A stretch of 64,000 nt of DNA from Bimuria novae-zelandiae CBS 107.79 (GCA_010015655.1 ML976680.1:557517-621516), one strand, 5' to 3'. Counted from the stretch's first letter, positions 45,526 through 58,504 are shown. Notes: generated by a model not told the origin, from the sequence alone. Translations and numbers: made by a program.

Positions 45526-48303
45526 ATGGACGACTCAATGATCCGCGTGATTGATTTCCTGGATGACAAACTGCAAGCGCCGGAGGACTTGAGCTCGCTC
45601 GACGCTCTGCTCGAGAACATCCACACGCAGCACGGCCTGCTCAAGCAGCAGCTGCACGACGCTCAGCGCGACCTCCACGACGCGAAGCAGGCCTCCCACG
45701 ATCACCACCAGTCGCTGCAGGGCCGTGCCAATGCCTTCAAGGCCGAGCAGGCCGATATTGACCGCCGCCTGCTGGTCGTAGCTGCCTCGGCGACCAGCGA
45801 CGAGGCCGTGCCCCGCTTCGAACAGGTGCTCGACACGCTGCAGCGCCTGGACGTGGCGAGCGCCTACATCGAGCTGTTGCAGGACGTCGACGTGTTGAGG
45901 TAGGACACACCAGTTTGCTGGCAAACACTCACAGCAACAACAGCTAACAGGCCCAGCAAGGAAGCACAATCACAGCTGCAGACGTCCAATGAGGCCGCTC
46001 TCGAACCGTACAAGCAGCTGCGCTCCCTCCACACCCGCCTGATCCGCCTGCAAGACGAGGCCGAAGGTGCTGCACCCCAATTGCTGTACCACGTAGACCA
46101 GATTACCCAGGCGCTGCGCTCCAAGATTCTGGATGCCTTCTCCGCCGATCTCGATAAAGTGCTGAAAAAGATCAAATGGCCGACTCCGAAAGCCGCCATC
46201 GGGAGCGGCCTGCAGGACGAGTGGGAGACGGCTGTGCTGAAGCTGCTTGACCTGCAGATGCCGGAGCTAGACGGCGTAGACTACGCCCAAGGTCAGGCGA
46301 ACAAGATCAAGCTCCCTGCAGTGCTCTTTCCCTACCAGGTCCTGGTGCACCCCCTCGAGATGCGCTTCCGCTACCATTTTGACGGTGATAAGCCCACCAA
46401 CCGCATTGATAGACCTGAATACTTCCTCTCTCACATCACCACCCTGCTGAGCGACTACAGTAGATTTGTGGTCGAATATGTGCAGCCCATCTTGCTGAAG
46501 CAGTTCCGCGGTACCGATGTTGCATTGAACCCCGTCTACATTGATGCAACCTCTGCCTTCATCACTGCGTTGTTGCCCATGCTGAGGACTAAGATTGGCG
46601 CTCTTCTTCCGAAAGTGGCTGCCCAGCCGCAGCTTCTGAGCCACCTCATGCACGAGGTCATGGGCTTCGACAACACTATTAGAGAGGAATGGAGATATGA
46701 TGGCGGTTATGGCTTGGAGGGCTGGAAGGGATTATCATGGGAATTCCTCGTCCAAGGAGACTGGTTTGGGCGGTGGCTGCAGGTTGAGAAAGATTGTACG
46801 ATTCGCCCCACTGCCCACACCTGACAACCACTTTGGTATCCGAGACTGACTGCCACATAGTTGCCTTGGCCCGTTATCAGAATATCGTCGAAGCCCCCGA
46901 CTTTGGAGATCTGGACTACGAGAGCGTCGATCCCAAAGCCACCAAGCCCACCAAGGGCGCGATTCGCGTCAACGACTTGCTTGAAACAATCACAGGTAAA
47001 GGTTATCGCGGCGAGATTTGACAGCTCACGACTGATCAACAATACAGATCGATACCGGCCCTTGACTTCCTTTAGCCAGAAACTAAGATTCTTGATCGAC
47101 ATTCAGATTACTATATTCGACAAGCTTGAAGAGCGGCTCCGGGGCAATCTGGAAGCCTATCTCACACTGACCACGTCGTTGGGTCGTGCCATGGGCGGCG
47201 TATCCAAAGAAGAACAGGATAAGCTGCTTGGTGTGGAAGGGCTTGAGCGGCTCTGTAAGACATATGGTAGTGCTGACTACCTCGAACGGGCAATGCGAGA
47301 CTGGAGTGACGACGTGGTAGGTTACGACCGACCGCTATGCCGCAGCATTGATGACCCGAGGCTAATGCAATACAGTTTTTTCTTGACATTTGGGACGAGC
47401 TCCAAGATCGTGCTCGCCAAGCCAATAACATAGGCGCCATGTCCGTGGCCGATGTAGCAGAGCGCACGTCAAAAGCTGTAGGGGGTGACAGCGACGGCGG
47501 GGCTCTCTTCGACGAGACTGCAGCCGCGTACTCGCGCCTCCGCATTCGGAGCGAGAAGATCATAACCGACACCATAAACGGTAACGTGCGGGAGGCGCTA
47601 CGAGCCTATCGACACATGTGAGTTCTCAAAGCGGCACTTCCAGCGGTAACCCCATGTCCGTATACTTACTTTTTCCGCCAGCAACCCGTGGGCCACTCTT
47701 ACCGGCTCGTCAAGCGCCACACTGTCCAGTACTGCAGAACTCGACCCGCTTGTCACCTACCTGACCACAACGCTGGGATTCCTGTCCCGCGCCCTGGCTC
47801 CCGCTCCGCTGCGCCGCATCTCGAGAGGCGCCCTCGCTACCGTGTCCGGCATCATCTGGGACAATGTCATCACCCCTCATCGTTTCTCGACCGCGGGCGC
47901 TGCCCAACTGTCAGTTGATCTCCAGGCCGTATGTCGCGTTGTCGACAAAGCGGTAGGTCCGGGTGTTGGCGAAGCTGGGCTGCGCAGGTGCCTCGAAGGA
48001 GCCCAACTTCTCAATTTACCAATCAAAAGTGGCAAATCTCAGGTACCATCGTCCGATGAAACGGGCGATGGTGGCGAAGATTGGGAAGCCTGGGGTGCAG
48101 ACGAAGATGAGGCGCCGCTAAAAGAAATGCTGGGTGGTACAGGAGCCGAGAGTGGCGCTGAGCTTGGGCTCTGGGAAGTCGAGAAGAGGCTCTTCGCGGA
48201 CAACCAGGCGGCGCGAGAAGTGCTGGAGGAGTTGGGCTTGGAAGTGCTGACTGAGACGGAGGGAAGAAATGTCCTCGGTCGCCGAGTTGAGTTGGCAGGT
48301 TAG
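45526..48303 (+). CDS. TIP20: RINT1/TIP20 family subunit of the Dsl1 tethering complex
   Basis: Six exons (45526-45899, 45957-46795, 46861-46995, 47048-47316, 47376-47617, 47682-48303) close a 2,481-nt frame of 826 residues. An N-terminal coiled coil (about residues 20-85, LLENIHTQHGLLKQQLHDA onward) is followed by the conserved family core. Typical stretches are HPLEMRFRYHFDG, RPEYFLSHI, TREEW-like IREEWRYDGG, WEFLVQGDWFGRWLQVEKD, RYRPLTSFSQKLRFLIDIQ and VSGIIWDNVI. The product tethers Golgi-derived COPI vesicles at the ER with Dsl1 and Sec39. The intron 1 acceptor could be 6 nt earlier (two more residues); I used the one better spaced from its CTAAC branch site. Confidence 0.93.
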
Positions 48304-48932
48304 GATAGGATGGACGTTGGTGGCTTGATCTGCGGTCGCACACACCGGCGAGGCAGACCACTTGTACACTGAACACATAGCGATTGCAGATATTGCATAA
48401 GTCTTTGCCCTAGAGATTGTTTGGTTTAGGCGTGCAAGAGCCGGAAACGTTTACTCGTATCGAGTTACGAGACGTATGCGAGGCCAAGACGATAGACGAA
48501 ATATTCATCCCGGAGTCGACTATCCCGCATACGACTAATTACAGAAGTGCGTTGACAATCTCCCTCTTTGGCCAGCAAACCTCCACCTGGTATCTCTGCG
48601 GTATACAATCCAACCATTGTTTTCTTGGGCCTATCACCTACTCTCCCCATACAAGACACCTTCCTACAGCTACAACTCGTAGTCCGTCCATCCTGTCTCC
48701 TACACCATCTGGCCTCTAACCCTGGGCCTCAAGACCCTTGATCCCCACCATTCCAAGATTCCATCGATGCATATAGTACATGTACAATCCAGGAGCTAGT
48801 GGACGCGGGTACTACCCTCGACGACTCACCCACCAGTCCGGGAACTCATACCAAGCCAGCCAGCTGCAAAGTATGTATTCGGCTTACCTGCTCTACTCTC
48901 TTATGCGCGCTCCTTGTACATTCTGCACGTCA
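48304..48932. other. intergenic region before the second AT-rich block
   Basis: 629 bp of ordinary composition with no supported gene. Apparent short frames near 48780-48934 run into the transposon end and are not genes. Confidence 0.45.
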
Positions 48933-49755
48933 TACAATGGGTGGAAAAAAGTGGACTATCGCTCACGTGAACTGCCAAGGCGCTAGTTATCTTATCGATA
49001 AGGGCACCTGGTCCGTGCCTCAGCTCCAAACTGAACACCAGGACTCTATCACCACCTCGTATATAGCGATTTTTTTCGCCAACAACACCTATTATGCCAC
49101 CTTAACGCACTAGCGGCCGCCCGAATAACTCTCGCAACCTTATAGAGGCTTAGAAAGGTGCTATTATAGCCCTACGCAAGCTCTTAAATACTAAATACGC
49201 CTATATTGCTAGCGTAATAGGTTTAAGTATCTTAACACTATAAAAAGTCTTTAAAAAGGTTAAAAAGGCTTATATAAAGGCCTTGCTTAAGCCATCGCTT
49301 AATAATTTACTAGCTATAGTCTATATTACCTGTATTAGTCCCCCTAGAGCTAAACCTAAGGTACGTAATAGTAGTAAGCTTAGTACTTAAATACGTAACG
49401 CTATTATATAATTTAGTACTTATAATATTAAAGAATTAACTTGCTACGTCCTCTAAGAGGTTAAGATTATAATAAGTTATTTTATACTAGTTAAAATTGC
49501 TTACGAGCATCGCGATTATAACTATATTTACGCTATTATATAAGGTATACGCCTAAAGAAGCCTAAGCTTAATAATAATAATATATATAACTAAAAGCAC
49601 TATATTACTTAGATTCTTATTATATATAAGTGCTTTACTCTTAAGCTTATATTTATTTACTATAATAAAACTAGTAAATTAATTAGAGGCAGGAATCTTC
49701 GCGAAGGTAAGTAGTATATTTAGAGGATATATAGCGCTCTAGCTAATAAATATAC

Positions 49756-50141
49756 TGTATCGGCGCAGGTCACTCAAAGGATCGATGTTGGCGTATCTCC
49801 TAGCAGAGGCATGTGGGAGTGCGTGTATAAGAATGTAGCCTCGAATGAATTAAGTGCCTATAGGCCTGGTACGAAAGGATACGGAAAAGGTACTGAACTA
49901 CAAAGGCCCCAAGCTCCTCTAAATACACCTCTTCCCAGATGGCTAGCTAGCACATAACTGCCATAGGTTGACCGTCGGTCTGATGGGTCCGAAATAGGTC
50001 CGAATCGGATTCGTAGTTCCCCATCGGTCTGATAGATCCGAAATTGGTCCGATACGGATGAGTGTCGGTTTTCGGATGATCTCGAATCCTGTCTTGACTG
50101 GCCAAGGGTTCTCGTGTCGACGAGCGATTGTTCCTGTTACA
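49756..50141 (+). mobile_element. solo LTR (386 bp), TSD TATAC
   Basis: Starts TGTATCGG and ends CTGTTACA, with TATAC directly on both sides (49751-49755, 50142-50146). It is GC-normal amid AT-rich sequence. It contains repeated TCGGTCTGATxGxTCCGAAA-type segments at about 49974-50055. Strand is arbitrary. It is unrelated by eye to the LTR at 23812. Confidence 0.82.
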
Positions 50142-50412
50142 TATACCCTCTTATATTATCTACCCTCTTTTAGCCTTATAATCTGCGCTGCTACGTCTAC
50201 TAATACTACTATTTATAGTCTAAAACGCCTATATTTAGTATAAGTAGTAAAAGAGAAAAAGAATCGCGAGGAGATACTTAAGCGCGTATATAAAGCTAAT
50301 AAGAGGGCTTATAGATTAATTAATAATAAAAAGGCCTATATAAATATTACTAGCACTTAAGAGGAGCGCGCTTTTAGTAAAATTAACTATAATATTTTTT
50401 ACTATAATAAGG

Positions 50413-50838
50413 TGTTATAAGGCTCTCACACCTTGTTCCGATTCTGGTTAGGGCGGTAAGGTATCGTGGTACTTTATAGATTATTTAATAGTATAAGTTA
50501 ATGCGACACTTAGCGCGAGGCTAGATAATTTAATTTTATGATAAAATAAAATAACTATTAGTCTATATAGGAGAACGTACTCGCACAGAAGATATATAAG
50601 TTAACTATAAAAAGTATAATAAAGGAAACTATTCTATATATATATCCGCGTGCTTAGTTACTTAATACTATTAATTAATTAAGTAGTTACGTGCCTTGTT
50701 TCGTTACTTAGTACTACTAATTAACTAAGTAATTACGTAACCTTAAGGTTAGCTCCTTAGCGTACTTATTAACCCGTTCTTTAGTTACTTATCCTTATAA
50801 GCGCCTATCCCCCTATTATCTTATTTTAGTTTATAACA
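50413..50838 (-). repeat. LTR of gypsy-2 (3' LTR) with internal 46-bp duplication
   Basis: A GTTACTTAxTACTAxTAATT-type segment occurs twice, starting at 50657 and 50703. The partner LTR has one copy. Confidence 0.85.
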
Positions 50839-50853
50839 CTATCCCTCCCTTTC
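50839..50853 (-). other. polypurine tract of gypsy-2
   Basis: Minus-strand GAAAGGGAGGGATAG abuts the LTR. It resembles the AAGGGGGATAG tract of gypsy-1, which suggests related lineages. Confidence 0.75.
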
Positions 50854-51741
50854 TAGTCTTTGTCCGCGAAGAACTATGCCTACTAACTAAATAACTAGCA
50901 CTTATTATTATCGCGAACTTGTCTCCGCTATTAAGGCGTATAAAAGTATTATAGTATTAAAGTATTTTAACTATAAGACCTATTCGCGAGTCTGTAAGGT
51001 GTTAATTTATTTAGAGAAATATAGTAAGTGCCTAAAGAGGGGCGCAAAGTGCAACGTAGCTATTATTTATAATAAGTTCTTTTATTTATTTACTAAAAAG
51101 TAAAAATTAGATATATAAATTCTAAAAGCGCGAAAAAAGTAAAATATAGTATTTAAAGTAATACGCGTAGCGCGTGCAAAAAAAAAGTATTTAGCTAAAT
51201 AATTAGCTTTAAACGCAAAGCGTGCTAAGAAGGCGATTACTATTAAGAGCGCTACTTTAGAGGAACTAGAGAAGGACCCTCCTTAGCCTGCTTAGCCAAA
51301 TGGCCCGGTCGAGCTAACTCCCCGTGTCTGGTTGGCTGCGGAAGAACTTCCCCTCGATTTCTAGGACAACCTGGCGCCTTTGTTGTCCTAGGTCCGCCTC
51401 GGACGTGGGGTCTTAGGATGCCCCTTGTGGAACTTCTCCAAGGCCTCTTTGCAGTTAGTAAGGTTCCTCGCTAGTTTTCACATATTGTGGCTTTTTAGCT
51501 ATCCTTTCCACTTCACTAGGTACTTGTACTAACGCCTAATCTTTTATAGATCTCTAATTACTTTAACCTTATACTCCTTATCCTCGAATTCGAGTTATGT
51601 TTCTAGTTCGGCGTTTAGTGGTGCTAGTTCTAACAATGACTTGTGGAAGACTAGGTAGATCCGTGTATTTATAGGTAATTATAGTTTAAAATTAACTAGT
51701 CCTTTAACCTTTTAAATTTTAAATAGTCCTTTATAAAGGTT

Positions 51742-52199
51742 TGTTAAGATCCCAAAGAGGTAGCTATTCTCTAAGGGGCTAAGGTTGGTTCTCGGGCAGG
51801 AGTACTAGTAGGACGGGAAAGGGTTGTAGTGATAGCTTGCGCCTGTCACTAAGGGCGTTAGTATTAAAGGTGTGTACGGTATAATCAAATTAATAAGGTT
51901 GCTTATTCAGATCTAAACAATAGATTAATAAACAGGTTAAACACGAATGCCTTAAGGGTATTCGTGTGGGTTTATATACAAGAGGGGTAAACCTTACCGT
52001 CTATCTCTCTTTCTATCGTCCTTAGATTCCGATGGATAGTCGCGCCGTCCGTGGATGGTACACCTTCCACAATCTTGGCAGGATGGTATGTCTTGGCTGG
52101 ATGGTACATCACGTGACCTCGGTTACGCGACCCCGCCGAGTGTCACTTCCACTGAGGCTCGTTGGTCCTCCGCGTTCCATACATGTTCAGATCCTAACA
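51742..52199 (+). mobile_element. solo LTR (458 bp), TSD AGGTT, plus orientation
   Basis: Begins TGTTAAGATC and ends GATCCTAACA, with AGGTT on both sides (51737-51741, 52200-52204). Its flanks match the reverse complement of the solo LTR at 53147-53601, but the central about 150 bp differ completely. RIP-type transitions are seen in part of its left half. Confidence 0.82.
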
Positions 52200-53146
52200 A
52201 GGTTATTTAGTTTTTGCTTAGCCTTATTATCTTAAAATTTTTTCGCGAGAGGAGGACTCTATCCCCCTCTTTAAAAGTTAGTCTTATAATCCTTTTCTTA
52301 TTTGCCTATTACGCTATTTATTTATTACGCCACGCAATATTCTCGTGTAGTATTTTATATAGATCTTATATAAGTTTAGCTTTATTAGCTGCGTCCTTCG
52401 TAATGCTTTAGATATCTAATGAATCCCGGTGAGTCGTTGGCTCACATCCATGGTTGGCGTAATATGGCAAGTATCCTGTAGTTGCCGATCTTGTGCTATT
52501 ATATGCTAGCTAAGCTATTAGTAACAGCTTAACCTAATTATCTTAAAGCTTATTTATATACATCTAGAGATATTATTGTAACGTTTAGTTTATTTGCTTA
52601 GTTTAGCTATTTGTCTTAGGGTGAAAGCTTGTTGTGAGCTTATACTTAATCCCTAATTTAGCTATAAACTTAGTCTAGTATAATAATATAAATATCTTGG
52701 CCCTGTCTGTGATAAACTCGTCGGGTTATTTAACCTGTAATATTAGTTCTTATTCTACTATATAGGCTAGTTCCTTTGCTAATATAGCTTCTCTAATTAG
52801 TATAAACCTTAACTCCTTAGTAAGTTAGTAGATTATAACTAAAATTAAGTTATAGGGATTCTTATTCCTTAGTGCCAGTAATGCTAGTAACTTTACAATA
52901 AAGTCTATAGTTACGCTTAACTATAGTCTTAGGGACAGCTTTAGTAGCTATAAGAGGCTATAGGGCTTATGTCTCTTAGGCTTATTCTTATAACAGGCTA
53001 AATAGTTGCCTAGAACCTTCTATACCGCCTGGCGTAGCCTAGGGATGGCATATTTATTCGTAATTTAACGCGTTATTTTAGTAATTTCTAGGTGTCCCTA
53101 ATTCTTGTCTTCGTGTAATTTTTTAATTAGTAGCAGAGCTATCTAC

Positions 53147-53601
53147 TGTTAGGATCTGAACATGTATAGGACGCGGAGGACCAACGGGCCCTTAGCGGGG
53201 GTGACACTTGGTGGGGTTGCGCAACCGAGGTCACGTGATGTACCATCCAGCCAAGGCAGCACCAGCCATGGATGGCAGCACCAGCCATGGAAGGCAGCAC
53301 CAGCCGTGGATGGTGACACCAGCCATGGATGGCAGCAAGACCTTGGATGGTACAGAAATCCTTATGTATATAGGAACGCGAGAATGATCTCTCATATTCG
53401 CGTTTAACCTGTTTATCAATCTATCGTTTGGATCTGACTAAGCAACCTTGTTGATTTGATTGTGCTGTACACACCTTCGATACCAACGCCCCAGTGACAA
53501 GCGCAAGCTATCACTACAACCCTCTCCCGTCCTACCAGTACTCCTGCCCGAGAACCAACCTTAGCCCATTTAGGACTAGCTATCCTAGATGGAACCTAAC
53601 A
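53147..53601 (-). mobile_element. solo LTR (455 bp), TSD TCTAC, minus orientation
   Basis: On the minus strand it starts TGTTAGGTTCC and ends GATCCTAACA, with TCTAC on both sides (53142-53146, 53602-53606). It is GC-normal. It contains a minisatellite of about four 19-20-bp CCAGCCATGGATGGCAGCA-type units at about 53263-53335. Confidence 0.85.
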
Positions 53602-54583
53602 TCTACTTACTAATTTAGATATAGTTTTAATAGTTCTATGCTGTTAATTTCGTAGCTTAGTAGAAATTATACGCTTAGTAATCCTTGTTCGTAAGCCTTT
53701 TATAATCCTGTATCCTATTTATAGCTAGTCTATAATAGGTTAAGTCTACGCGTCGCACTTCTAGTGCTAGCGCGAGTTATATCTTATTATAGCGGAGGGT
53801 TCTATCCTTCGCGTATATTAAGATTATAATATAGTTACCACTATTACCTTCTTTTACTAGGTCTAATCGTCTGCTAAGTGCATCTGCCATAGCGTTTACG
53901 CTTCCTAGCAGATACGTAATGTAAAAGTCAAATTCTACTATCTATTTAGACTATTTAGCCTATCGCTGATTAAGCTTCTTAGTCGTCGTAAAGCGGGTTA
54001 GATTAAGGTAATTAAAGAATACCTTTATTTAATATTTAGCTCCCTTAAGCTATGCTTCTTATTATTTAAAGTAGTTAATAATAGCTAGTAATTCCTTATT
54101 ATAGATTTTATAGTTAAGCTTTACTCCTAAGAGCTTTCTTGCGTAATAGAAGACTAGTCTCCACTTTTAGTTATTATATTTTTGTAGTAGTACGGCCCCT
54201 AACGCATAATCTAATGTGTCTGTGTAGATGTGATATTGCTGCTCTGGGTCGTATATTTATAGTAGGGGTGCTGTTAGGAATAGGCGCTTTAGTTATTTAA
54301 AAGCTTGCTTCTTTGCCTTTTGTAGAGGTTGCTATTTTTCTGTCTTTATAAGTTCTATTAGTAGAGTGGTGACTTTTAAGTAGTTCCTAATAAATTTGCG
54401 ATAGAAGTTAATAAAGCCTAAAAAGGATTAAATATTCTTTACTAATTTTAGTAGTAGCTATTCTTCTATTAACCCAATTTTCTTTAGGTCTATTTTAACA
54501 CCTTCCTGGGATATTACGAATCCTAGATATTCCATTTCTGTGACATGGAATTTATATTTCTTAGGGTGTAGGAGCAATCTATG

Positions 54584-54760
54584 CTCTTGTAGTTTCTGCA
54601 ACACCTTGCGAACATGTTCTTTATGTTCTTCTAGTGTTCCATTTAAGTATATTAATATGTCATCGAGGTATGCCGTGCAGAATACGTCTAGGTATTTATA
54701 TAATACTTAATTTATTAGTTCCTAGAAGGTTGCTAGTGCGTTAGTTAGCCCTATTAGCAT
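54584..54760 (-). pseudogene. reverse transcriptase relic of gypsy-2
   Basis: The minus-strand frame reads LTNALATF, then (after two stops) YKYLDVFCTAYLDDILIYL and LEEHKEHVRKVL. The YLDD catalytic motif is intact, but Gln and Lys/Glu codons are now stops. Confidence 0.85.
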
Positions 54761-57700
54761 AATTATATACTTAAAGAGGCTATATCGCGTGCGAAAAGCT
54801 ATTTTCTACTTATAACTTTTTGCTATTTAAATCTTATAGAATCTATCTTAGACGTTAAATTTCGTAAACCACTTGGCTCCTCGGAGTCAATCCATAAGCT
54901 CCGTTATTAAAGGTAACAGATAGTAGTTTTTAATAGTTATAGCATTTAGCTATCTATAATTTATATAGAGTTGTAACCTGCCGTCCTTCTTGTAAACAAA
55001 GAGTATAGGGAAGGCCACAGGGCTCTAACTAGGCTGCTATTTCTTTAAGCGTAGATTCTTTTGTATTAGCTCTTTTAACTCTTTTTCTTATTCGTAGGTA
55101 AGGGGCCTTAGGCGTTCTAGCTATAGCTTAGCTCCTTCTACTAGTAGTATCTTATAATCCTACTCCTTATGTTTAGGTAGGACAGTCTCGTTGTATTCCT
55201 TAAATAGGTCTGCGAATTCCTTATATTCTTCTAGTAGACTAGGGTTATTTAGGACTATTTTAGTCTTTTAGACCTATATATAGTGCACCTGCCCTAGATA
55301 TTACTTTAAGATCCTGTCTATCTTGCATACTAATATTTCTTATATCTTAGATAGTTAGCTCCCCTTCCTTGCCTAAGGTTTTTAGGGAGTTTCCCTTCTA
55401 CTAGGGCTCTCCTGAGCCGTCGCTGGTGGCCTTTAAGGAAGGATCATTTGTTTAATTTAGTCTATTCGTAGATTATGTTGCTCTAGCTATTTGTATTTTA
55501 TAATAGCTTTAATGTCTCCTATCTCTACGATAGTAAAAACATGTTAGCTTTCTAGGCCTTTAATATTAACTTATACTAGCGCCGTCTTAAGGCGTAGCTA
55601 ACTATTACTATATCCTTACGATTAGGTCCCGTCTATGAGTCCTATTTATAGTAGTATCCTTTTATTATAATATAGCATATTATATTTTTTAACTACTTAT
55701 AGGGTAATTAGACACGCGTCTGCTCCTAGGTTAATTAGTGCTATAACACGATATCTATGCACTATAATATCTTTAATTAAGCACTTTTTAACTCTATAAA
55801 TGTCTACTTAATAAGCTATAATAATTATACTATTACTAGTGTGGCTCGTTGCCTAGTAATAATTTAGTTTTTTAAGTCTTTAGACTTATTTTAGACCCCC
55901 TATAAGGCCTCTACCTTTTAGATCTAACTTTTAAGTCGTGCTAGCTTTAAGACTTCCTTAATTTAGTACTACTTATATTACTATTAATATAGCGTATAGG
56001 TCTTTCTAATCCTATTAGACTCGTATACTCTTAGTATCTTATGTTGCGGGTAGTTTAGAGTAAGGTACTCGTTCTAGGCTAATACGTTATGCCCTAGGTA
56101 GCTATCTAAAGAAGCTACCTTTTCCTGCAGGCTTAGGTGTACAAAGTACTATAGGTTGCATTATTCTTATCTAATTAATAAGTAGTCCGCGTCTTTCCTT
56201 AGCTATATATTCCCTATTATCGTGCTAGTGTCGCGGGGGTCTAAGCCCTAAGGAAACTAACCTATTTTAAACTTTTATTACCTGTGTATCTCGTAGGTAA
56301 TATTAAAATATTAGTGCTAGCTATTCTACTTATAGTGCTTAGCCTAATAGGCTAGAAAGTGTTTATAGTAGTTATTAGGCACGCTATACTAGCTCTGCTT
56401 TAGCCTATAGTGCTCTAAACCTCCTAATAAATAAAAGGCCTTAACTCTAGCCTTAAAATGTTGTCGGCATCCTTTACGCGTGTATTACCACTACTTGGCG
56501 TATTTATGTCGTTCCTGTATCGTGATCTGGCGTAGGTATTGCTTTGGGCGCCCCTGCAGCTTCTCCGCTAGCCAGTAGGCGTCCCATGCGTGTGCCCCTT
56601 AGACAATCACTTTTGCCTCACACTAAGACAATTAATGTAGCGTACTGCTGCACATCCAGCAGGTGTCGTTGGCCAGTCTTTAGAAGATCTAGTACTTAGG
56701 AAGGGTCTTTCGTTCCTCTTCCTCTTCTATTAGCTCTAGGATCTCCTGTGTAAGATCTACTTCGTTAGCTTCTATTAGCGTAAGGGTAGCTATAGCCACT
56801 TATAGGAGATTAGTCGTATTAATCTTAGTCTCCTAACTATTATAGTTTTTAGCGAAGTAGCCTTGCTTGCTATATTAGAGGCAGGCTTTATTTTTAAACC
56901 TCTGTTTTTACTCTTCCTGCGAGATGCTATTCTTGCCCTAATAACTTTTCTTTAGTCTATATAGCTGTTTTCCCTTGCCGTTTTTCTTTTTATACTATTA
57001 GGCTTTATTAGTTATAATAACGTCTCCGTCCTGGTCTCTTCCTGCGGGCCTGGATCGATTCTCTTTTCTAGTAAGTAGCCTAGTACCGTGCTGTTTTTCT
57101 AGCTTGTGTTTATACAGGCGATTATCTGCTTTAATTATATTATTAATAAGTTCTTCTAGGTTGTTTGCTTTTCCTTAGTAGACTAATTTGTCTTTAACTA
57201 ATTCTTTTAGTCTATTATAGTAGGTAATTATAAGTAGAGCTTCCCTCTATTTATTAAGTTCTGCTATAATCTGTTTAAACTCTAGCGTATAGAGTACCGC
57301 TAATTTCTTTTAACGTAGACGCTAGAGGCGTATTTTAGCTTAATATTCCTTATTAATAGTGCTAAATATTCCTTTTATAGTCTTGCAAAAGGACTCTTAG
57401 TCCTTAAAAGTGTTTTTAGTAGCGTCTAAATTATAATCCTCTACTTTGCTATTCTTAAGGAAGTTATTAATTATTAGTCTAGCCTATATAGCTACCTTAT
57501 CTTGCATATTTATATAGGTAACTAGGATTTTATCTTATTCCGTGTTAAACTTTCCTAGGTTGTAGTAGATAAATAGTTCTATCTGGGTTAGGAACGTTCC
57601 TAGATGGCCCTTTCTAGAGTAGGGTTTAGGCTTTAGGACCTTTAGTTAATATTTTATATTTTATATTAGCTTATCTTCTTGCTTATCTAGTTAATAATTT

Positions 57701-57821
57701 CCTATAACTAGGCTATCTAAGCTACTTGTTTAATAACTATTTCTTTTAGGGTCTTTTCTTTAGGTGCCGGAGCTGTAGTAGTCGAGCTAGGTCCTTCTAT
57801 TATACTATAGGGTAATTAAAG

Positions 57822-58429
57822 TATTATAAGGCTCTTACACCTTATTCTAATTTAAGTTAGGATAGTAAGGTATCGTAGTACTTTATAGATTATTTAATAA
57901 TATAAGTTAATGTGACACTTAGCGCGAGGCTAAATAATCTAATCTTATAATAAAATAAAATAACTATTAGTTTGTATAGGAGAACATACTCGCATAGAAG
58001 ATATATAAGTTAACTATAAGGAGTATAATAAAGGAAACTATCCTGTATATATATCTGCGTGCTTAGTTACTTAGTACTACTTGTAACGAGGTAGGCACGG
58101 TCGAACACGTGGCCTTCTCTCGCTTATAGAGGTTCCGGCTAGGCTAGGATCAAACACTAGCGCTAGTGGCTGACCCTAGCATATCCTATATATATTATAC
58201 TATACGAGTAATACTTGGCTTAAGTATTCTCGTGCGTACCTTTTGGTGCAGGTGAGGAAGTCACATAGTATTGGCTTAGTAAGCGGGGCGCTTACCTCAT
58301 TACACTACTAATTAACTAAGTAGTTACGTGACCTTAAGGTTAGCTCCTTAGCGCACTTATTAACCCGTTCTTTAGTTACTTATCCTTATAAGCGCCTATC
58401 CCCCCATCATCCTGTTCTGGTTCGTAACA
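57822..58429 (-). repeat. LTR of gypsy-2 (5' LTR), interrupted by a 223-bp insertion
   Basis: Partner of 50413-50838. Its first bases read TATTATAAGG, one G-to-A change from the partner. The segment from 58310 onward matches the partner closely. It is split at CTACT by the element at 58082-58304. Confidence 0.87.
58082..58304 (+). mobile_element. 223-bp TG..CA insertion, probably a short solo LTR, TSD CTACT
   Basis: Ends are TGTAACGAGGTAGGC and GCTTACCTCATTACA, which are inverted repeats over 15 bp with two mismatches. CTACT is duplicated on both sides (58077-58081, 58305-58309), and the partner LTR has a single uninterrupted copy of this site. A 5-bp duplication with TG/CA ends fits an LTR. 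Strand is arbitrary. Confidence 0.8.
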
Positions 58430-58504
58430 TAAGGCTACTAAAGCTGCTAATTAAGCTACTAGTAAGAAGGGAGGAGCCCTTTAGGCTAGTTATAAAAACT
58501 CTAT

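Larger units (their letters stand above)
50413..58429 (-). mobile_element. Ty3/gypsy LTR retrotransposon 2 (RIP-degraded), TSD TAAGG, with three solo LTRs inside
   Basis: LTR copies at 50413-50838 and 57822-58429 (the second interrupted) start TGTTATAAGG or its RIP form and end GTAACA/ATAACA. TAAGG lies directly outside both (50408-50412, 58430-58434). Coding is on the minus strand: the polypurine tract abuts the left LTR and an RT palm region is at 54584-54760. After subtracting three inserted solo LTRs the element is about 6.87 kb, normal for gypsy elements. Many stops make it inactive. Confidence 0.9.

Noticed and set aside
48780..49113. Short plus-strand frames with a YNGWKKVDYRSRE stretch, repeated on the minus strand at 59034-59339
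   Set aside because: The shared peptide is just the translated 37-bp terminal inverted repeat of the mariner-type element.
53162..53407. 81-codon frame with repeated GSTSHGWQ-like units
   Set aside because: It is the translated minisatellite inside a solo LTR, not a gene.
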